The notes beneath the pieces were generated by a model, which worked only from the letters and a program-made list of their open reading frames with translations, made no database searches and was not told the origin of the DNA. A stretch of DNA of 64,000 nucleotides from Allium sativum. Lineage: Eukaryota > Streptophyta > Magnoliopsida > Asparagales > Amaryllidaceae. The position numbers and the translations under genes were made by a program. Every line of letters begins with the position of its first letter. Position 1 is the first letter of the stretch. Location: positions 612,263,303-612,327,302 of the forward strand of contig CM060910.1 in the NCBI GenBank assembly GCA_030737875.1. Direction: 5' to 3'. Below are positions 60,201-64,000 of this stretch, in pieces.

Positions 60201-61382
60201 ATATGATTTCAAATATAATGGCCACGGTGTGAAAGATGTAAGCGTCGGTTGTTAAAGAGACCAGAGTCGGTAAGTGGCATACTCTCTGTCAGTGCTGATA
60301 CCACTTTAACAACTGTGTACGTGATGGAGTATCGGAACGACAACGAGATAGCTTGGAAGCGACCACTGGATCGAAGAAGGCGAACGATGACGAAATGGCC
60401 TTGACCTTTGGGTTATAATTAAAATGACTAAAACAGGAGCTATACCGTGACTAATTGAGGTAGCACCTTTGATCGGACATGCTTCTTCGATACCATCTCT
60501 ATGACTATTGTGATTGATTTGGGTGCACCCTTTTGATTTTGGGAGTGTGTTCCGAGGTGGGCGGTAGTGGCTGTTATGCGTTACCACCGGTCCGGGAGTG
60601 CAATTGGTAGAATCCTACCCTGGGTATTGCCTCGAGTGCCTTGTCATATTTATCCTGTACGAGCCCCACACGATTTTTATTTAGTGTTGTTTTCTATGGA
60701 GTGCCCTCTGATAACACCAGTGCGGTGAATTTACGGTACTGTATAGACTGTGATGCCTATAAACTGCGTAAGGGTAATATGGTAATCCCGCTTACGCAAT
60801 TTTTAGTATATTTACTTTACTGAATAGACATTACAATAATAGCGTACTATTATATATATGTATTAGTTTTCGCGGATCCTTAGAGGATGGGAATCCCAAA
60901 CATCCTTTAAGTTATTGTACATTTCAGTTAACACTTCATTTGATTTAATTCACTTATATGAGACTGTTAGTCCTGACTCGTGTATTTTGTTTGTTTCATT
61001 TTTGCAAAATGCCCGGGTCAGACCGAGTATTTCAGCTTGTAGATATATCTGTTAGAGCTTGTGATTCGTTGGAGATCCAGCCTTTCATCTACCATATCCG
61101 GTTATGCCCATCTCTGTTGATTACCGAATACTAGTATGATTCTATATTTATTCTTCCGCTGTATCTACGTTTATTTCGGTACTCTGATATCATGTAAATT
61201 TAAAAGAATTTGTAATATTGTATAAATTTTTACTTCCGTTGTGAGATACTCTGTGTTCTGTGGTTGTGATTCTACGATGATTTGTATTCCAACTTCATAA
61301 GCAATAACAATCTGTCTTTTTTTGAACGGTTCGAGTTGGTTTAATTATCGACTTGGAGCGGTCAAAAAGTCAGTTCGTTACA
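57209..61382 (+). mobile_element. E 3' LTR (4174 bp)
   Basis: TGTAACGAACC to GTTCGTTACA. Collinear with 49082-53154 with scattered substitutions, a longer TA run (about 57508-57532), and an extra 79 bp at about 59658-59736 bounded by AAATTTT repeats. TATATAAA at 57469-57476. Confidence 0.92.
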
Positions 61383-61387
61383 GATAG
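61383..61387. repeat. Target-site duplication of E (right copy)
   Basis: GATAG, identical to 49077-49081. Confidence 0.93.
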
Positions 61388-61886
61388 GGATAAGGTTAGA
61401 TTTGAATATTGCATTATTGAGGGGTCTAGTTTGACAATATGTGAGAGGAGAACCACCCTGTTTGTCCGATGAAAATTGAATGCGATTCCAGTCTCTAAGA
61501 CAAATCCAAGGAAGTGAGGTAGGTTGAAGAGTATGAAGGGAATCAAGAAAAATCTTCCTCGTAGCCGCACAATTGTCAGCGTACACAGTAGTTAAGAGAA
61601 ACGAAGAGCTAGATGGAGAATGGATGATTTCAGCATGAACATATTGTTTATGAACAATAATGGGGTTGACAGCGAAATAAACAGGATTCCATAAGATTAA
61701 AATTCTTCCAAATGGAGCTTGAGCTAAATTACGTATATAACTCCATGATGCTCTAATATTCTGAACAGCGATAACAGTGGTTCTATAATTCAATTTATTT
61801 TATGCAATTATCATAAGCTGGATGTTTTGAATAGAAACGAGGCGACATATTTCCAATTGTTTTGCTAAGGGGTTGGCTCCCCTTAT
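61388..61886 (-). pseudogene. LINE ORF2, 5' part: endonuclease N-terminal region
   Basis: The minus-strand frame from about 61886 reads the start of an L1-type endonuclease (RGANPLAKQLEICRL), crosses a TAA near 61811 where the catalytic Glu of the ETK motif is expected, and continues with FGRILILWNP, LTTVYADN and RDWNRI to the E insertion. The piece is cut at 61887 by F, a few codons after the likely protein start. The endonuclease would nick target DNA for priming. Confidence 0.82.
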
Positions 61887-64000
61887 TGTAACGACCCGCA
61901 TTCTACGTATCGAAGGATCATAAAATATTTATTTCATTTTCATACGAATTCGTATAGTCACGTAACTTTGGGGAATGACTATTGGGGTCATTTCCAATGT
62001 TCACGATTTTTGCCGATTTTTAAATGACCGTTTTGCCCCTAGCTGATCTTGTTTCGGCCATAACTTTTGGCTAGTATGGAGTTTTGACCTAAAACTACTT
62101 CCACTAGACCCGTATGGAGGTTTACCTTTCCGTAGAGTGGTTACACTTGTGAAACAGACTTAACGTTTGGGAGGTATGGCTGAATTAAGGTTTAGAAGGT
62201 GAAAAAAAGCTTAATTGGGCTTAACCGGGTGATTAGCGCTAGGCCCATTAGGGGATATCGGGATTAGAGCTATATGAGGGCTGATTAGGGTTAGAGAAAC
62301 CTTTTTTTGGTCATTTTCCAGCCGCCACTTACCTCTCTTCAACCCTAACAATGGCCCCCACTTTCTAAATTCATCCCAAATCACCGTTTAATCTCGTATA
62401 GCTTAATCTACACCAAATCAAGGAAGTCTAGTGGCAAATCAGAGTTGGGGCTGCTGTTATGCATTGGAATTTGACCTATAACAGTAGAAAAGTTCATATC
62501 TAAGATTAATTTGTGGCCAAGTGAGTGATTTGCATTGTTTTCCACTAATTACAGCTAATTAGGGATGATTAGTGCTAATTAACAAAATTATACATGATTA
62601 AATTCTGGAAAAATATTTAGAAATTCTTAAGTATTATTTTAAGCCTCTGTTATAAATTTGGGTTAATTTGGTTAAGTTTTCCTAATCCTACTGTTAGTTG
62701 TTGTTAAACATGATTAAAGGGAAAACAAGGGTTTTTGGGTATGTTTGATCTTTATATACATGTTAAATTATGGTTTTGGTGTTTGTGGATGATTATACAT
62801 TTTGCTATGACTGTTTGGCATGTTTTATGGTTATTTAAAACAGTTAGAATGGTCGAAAATGCCGTCATGTGGCGTAAAAACAGTCGTTGGAAGTCGCAGG
62901 AAAGTTGTGCTAGAACCGGATCGGATCGCCCCCTACGAACTGACCCGTTCGTGACATGGAAGCCGAACCGCTTGCCTACCTGAGTCATGAACCGCATCTG
63001 AAGGCTCCGGACCGACCTGTTGTGAAGTAACTCGATCTTGGCATGGTGGCACGACCCAAATCACTTGGTGGACCACGAACTAGAAGCTCCGAACCGACCC
63101 GCTTTCCTGGAGTGTGCCACGAACCACTTGAGGGAGCAAGTCACGACCTGAAGCTTGAAGGGGAAGACCAAACTGGTGGAACCACGAAGCCTGGAGTCAC
63201 GATCCGAACCAAGTGGGGTACCACGACTCGACCCGATGGGTGACCACGACCGAACCGAACTAAAGACGAGAAGGAAGACTGACCTATTCGGAGGAGACCA
63301 AACCCTAGATGCAAAGGTAGTCCAAAAGAGAAGTTTGTACTCAGGATCCGGACGAGAATCATTGAGTCAACTTCATGATTGGGCTTTGCTGCGGGACGTG
63401 TGTTAAGGAGTTGTCGATGTCCATAACTTTGATTCACCACCGAGAGATGAATGTTAGGGTACAGATCAGTGCAGTGGGGTAGTTATTACTCCATGGGGCA
63501 GAGTGGTTGTAACATGGCTATGAGCCAATGCAGTGAAGTTGTCATGACTTCATTGGGCAGAGTGGACATAGCAAGGATTAGTGGTTATGGATCAACGCAG
63601 TGGAGTTTCCATGACTCCACGGGGCAGAGTGATCATAACAAGGAATTGGGTTATCAAAGCAGTGGATATTGTATGCTTTATGCACTGAGTTAGAGATGTG
63701 AGGATGGTTTCTATGCTTGATTGTTTGCCATCAATATGACATGCACACCCCCTCCCCCATATCTTTACATAATATGTTAGTGTCACGTTAGAGTATTGTA
63801 CATCCTGTTGTGCTAACTCTTTGGTTGCAGGTCCAGGTTCGGGTATGGTTATGTATACCTGTTATTGTTCTGTTTTGCTGCTTATCGCTCATACCAGACT
63901 TTTGTCTGACCCAGAGTTTTATGTCTCTTCTTATTACTCTGGGTGCTCTTAAACGGGAAGACTAGAGACAGGTTGGGTGGTATGCACGAGTAGTTGTACC
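61887..64000 (+). mobile_element. F: 5' part of a further long LTR, leaving the window
   Basis: Begins TGTAACGACCCGC after CTTAT (61882-61886, probable target duplication; the partner is outside). Orientation is set by the block near the end (gtctgacccagagttt, then actctgggtgctc at 63930-63955), which matches A2 near its 3' end. A pyrimidine-rich leader-like segment is at 62310-62350. The stretch 62890-63260 is rich in cgaaccgaccc and ccacgaac words. The ORFs at 62735-62983 and 63043-63243 show no domain. Confidence 0.7.
63472..63700 (+). repeat. Tandem repeat in F, ~60-67-bp unit, 4 copies
   Basis: Units start at 63472, 63531, 63598 and 63660 with cagtggrgt, then gactccaygggcagagtg. Each unit can fold, the starting cagtggag pairing with ctccac about 15 nt later. 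Confidence 0.75.

Larger units (their letters stand above)
49082..61382 (+). mobile_element. E: non-autonomous LTR retrotransposon (LARD-like), 12.3 kb
   Basis: Complete element: two LTRs of about 4.1 kb, PBS, 4.05 kb internal region without protein domains, polypurine tract, and perfect 5-bp duplications GATAG at 49077-49081 and 61383-61387. Large LTRs plus a noncoding core define LARD-type elements. The end of the core (GGACGAAA, a spacer of about ten bases, then AGTGGGGGAGAATGTAAC) matches element C, so it likely derives from, and is mobilised by, a Tekay-type chromovirus. The LTR pair is very similar, so insertion is fairly recent. Confidence 0.92.

Overview
The window is nuclear DNA of a flowering plant, probably a dicot with a repeat-rich genome. 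It is AT-rich and holds no host gene that I can support. Almost every base belongs to nested retrotransposons: two Ty3/gypsy families with recognisable proteins (a Tekay/Del-type chromovirus and a Tat-lineage element), a non-autonomous element with 4 kb LTRs, several very long solo-LTR-like blocks, and one plant L1-type LINE. The species cannot be told from the sequence.

Left half (1-37397). The outermost layer is a minus-strand copy of a very long LTR family, called A here. This copy (A0) survives as 1-982, 7345-7663 and 34302-37397. A second copy (A1, 983-7344) is inserted into it with a near-perfect 5-bp target duplication. A Tekay-type element (C, minus strand, 7664-34301) also lies in A0. 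It has an LTR at 7781-10990, degraded gag-pol at 11547-15915, and a second LTR (16100-17866 plus 33506-34301) split by a Tat-lineage array (B, plus strand, 17867-33505). B reads: truncated LTR, 3' internal remnant, LTR (19411-20261), gag and pol broken by stops (20403-26469), structured noncoding region, antisense spliced gene (27271-30955), LTR (32277-33127), start of another internal region.

Centre (37398-37805). About 400 bp, partly tandem repeat, is the only stretch not assigned to an element.

Right half (37806-64000). A relative of A (D, minus strand) is cut by a minus-strand LINE whose ORF2 lies in three pieces (39587-41725, 48112-49081, 61388-61886). The gaps are a 6.4 kb solo LTR of family A (A2, 41726-48106, duplication CCCAC), a 12.3 kb non-autonomous element (E, 49082-61382, two LTRs of about 4.1 kb, duplication GATAG), and the start of a further LTR (F, from 61887) that leaves the window.

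Most worth following up: (1) the antisense gene in B, with in-phase introns, a PF04195-like domain, an arginine/serine-rich stretch, a coiled coil and a candidate promoter of its own; (2) a run of about a dozen consecutive stem-loops just after B pol, two with the same 9-nt loop on different stems, next to a copy of the LTR's own hairpin preceded by AATAAA; (3) solo LTRs of about 6.4 kb; (4) an E2F-type palindrome kept in both C LTRs. Percent identities and distances were judged by eye, not computed.
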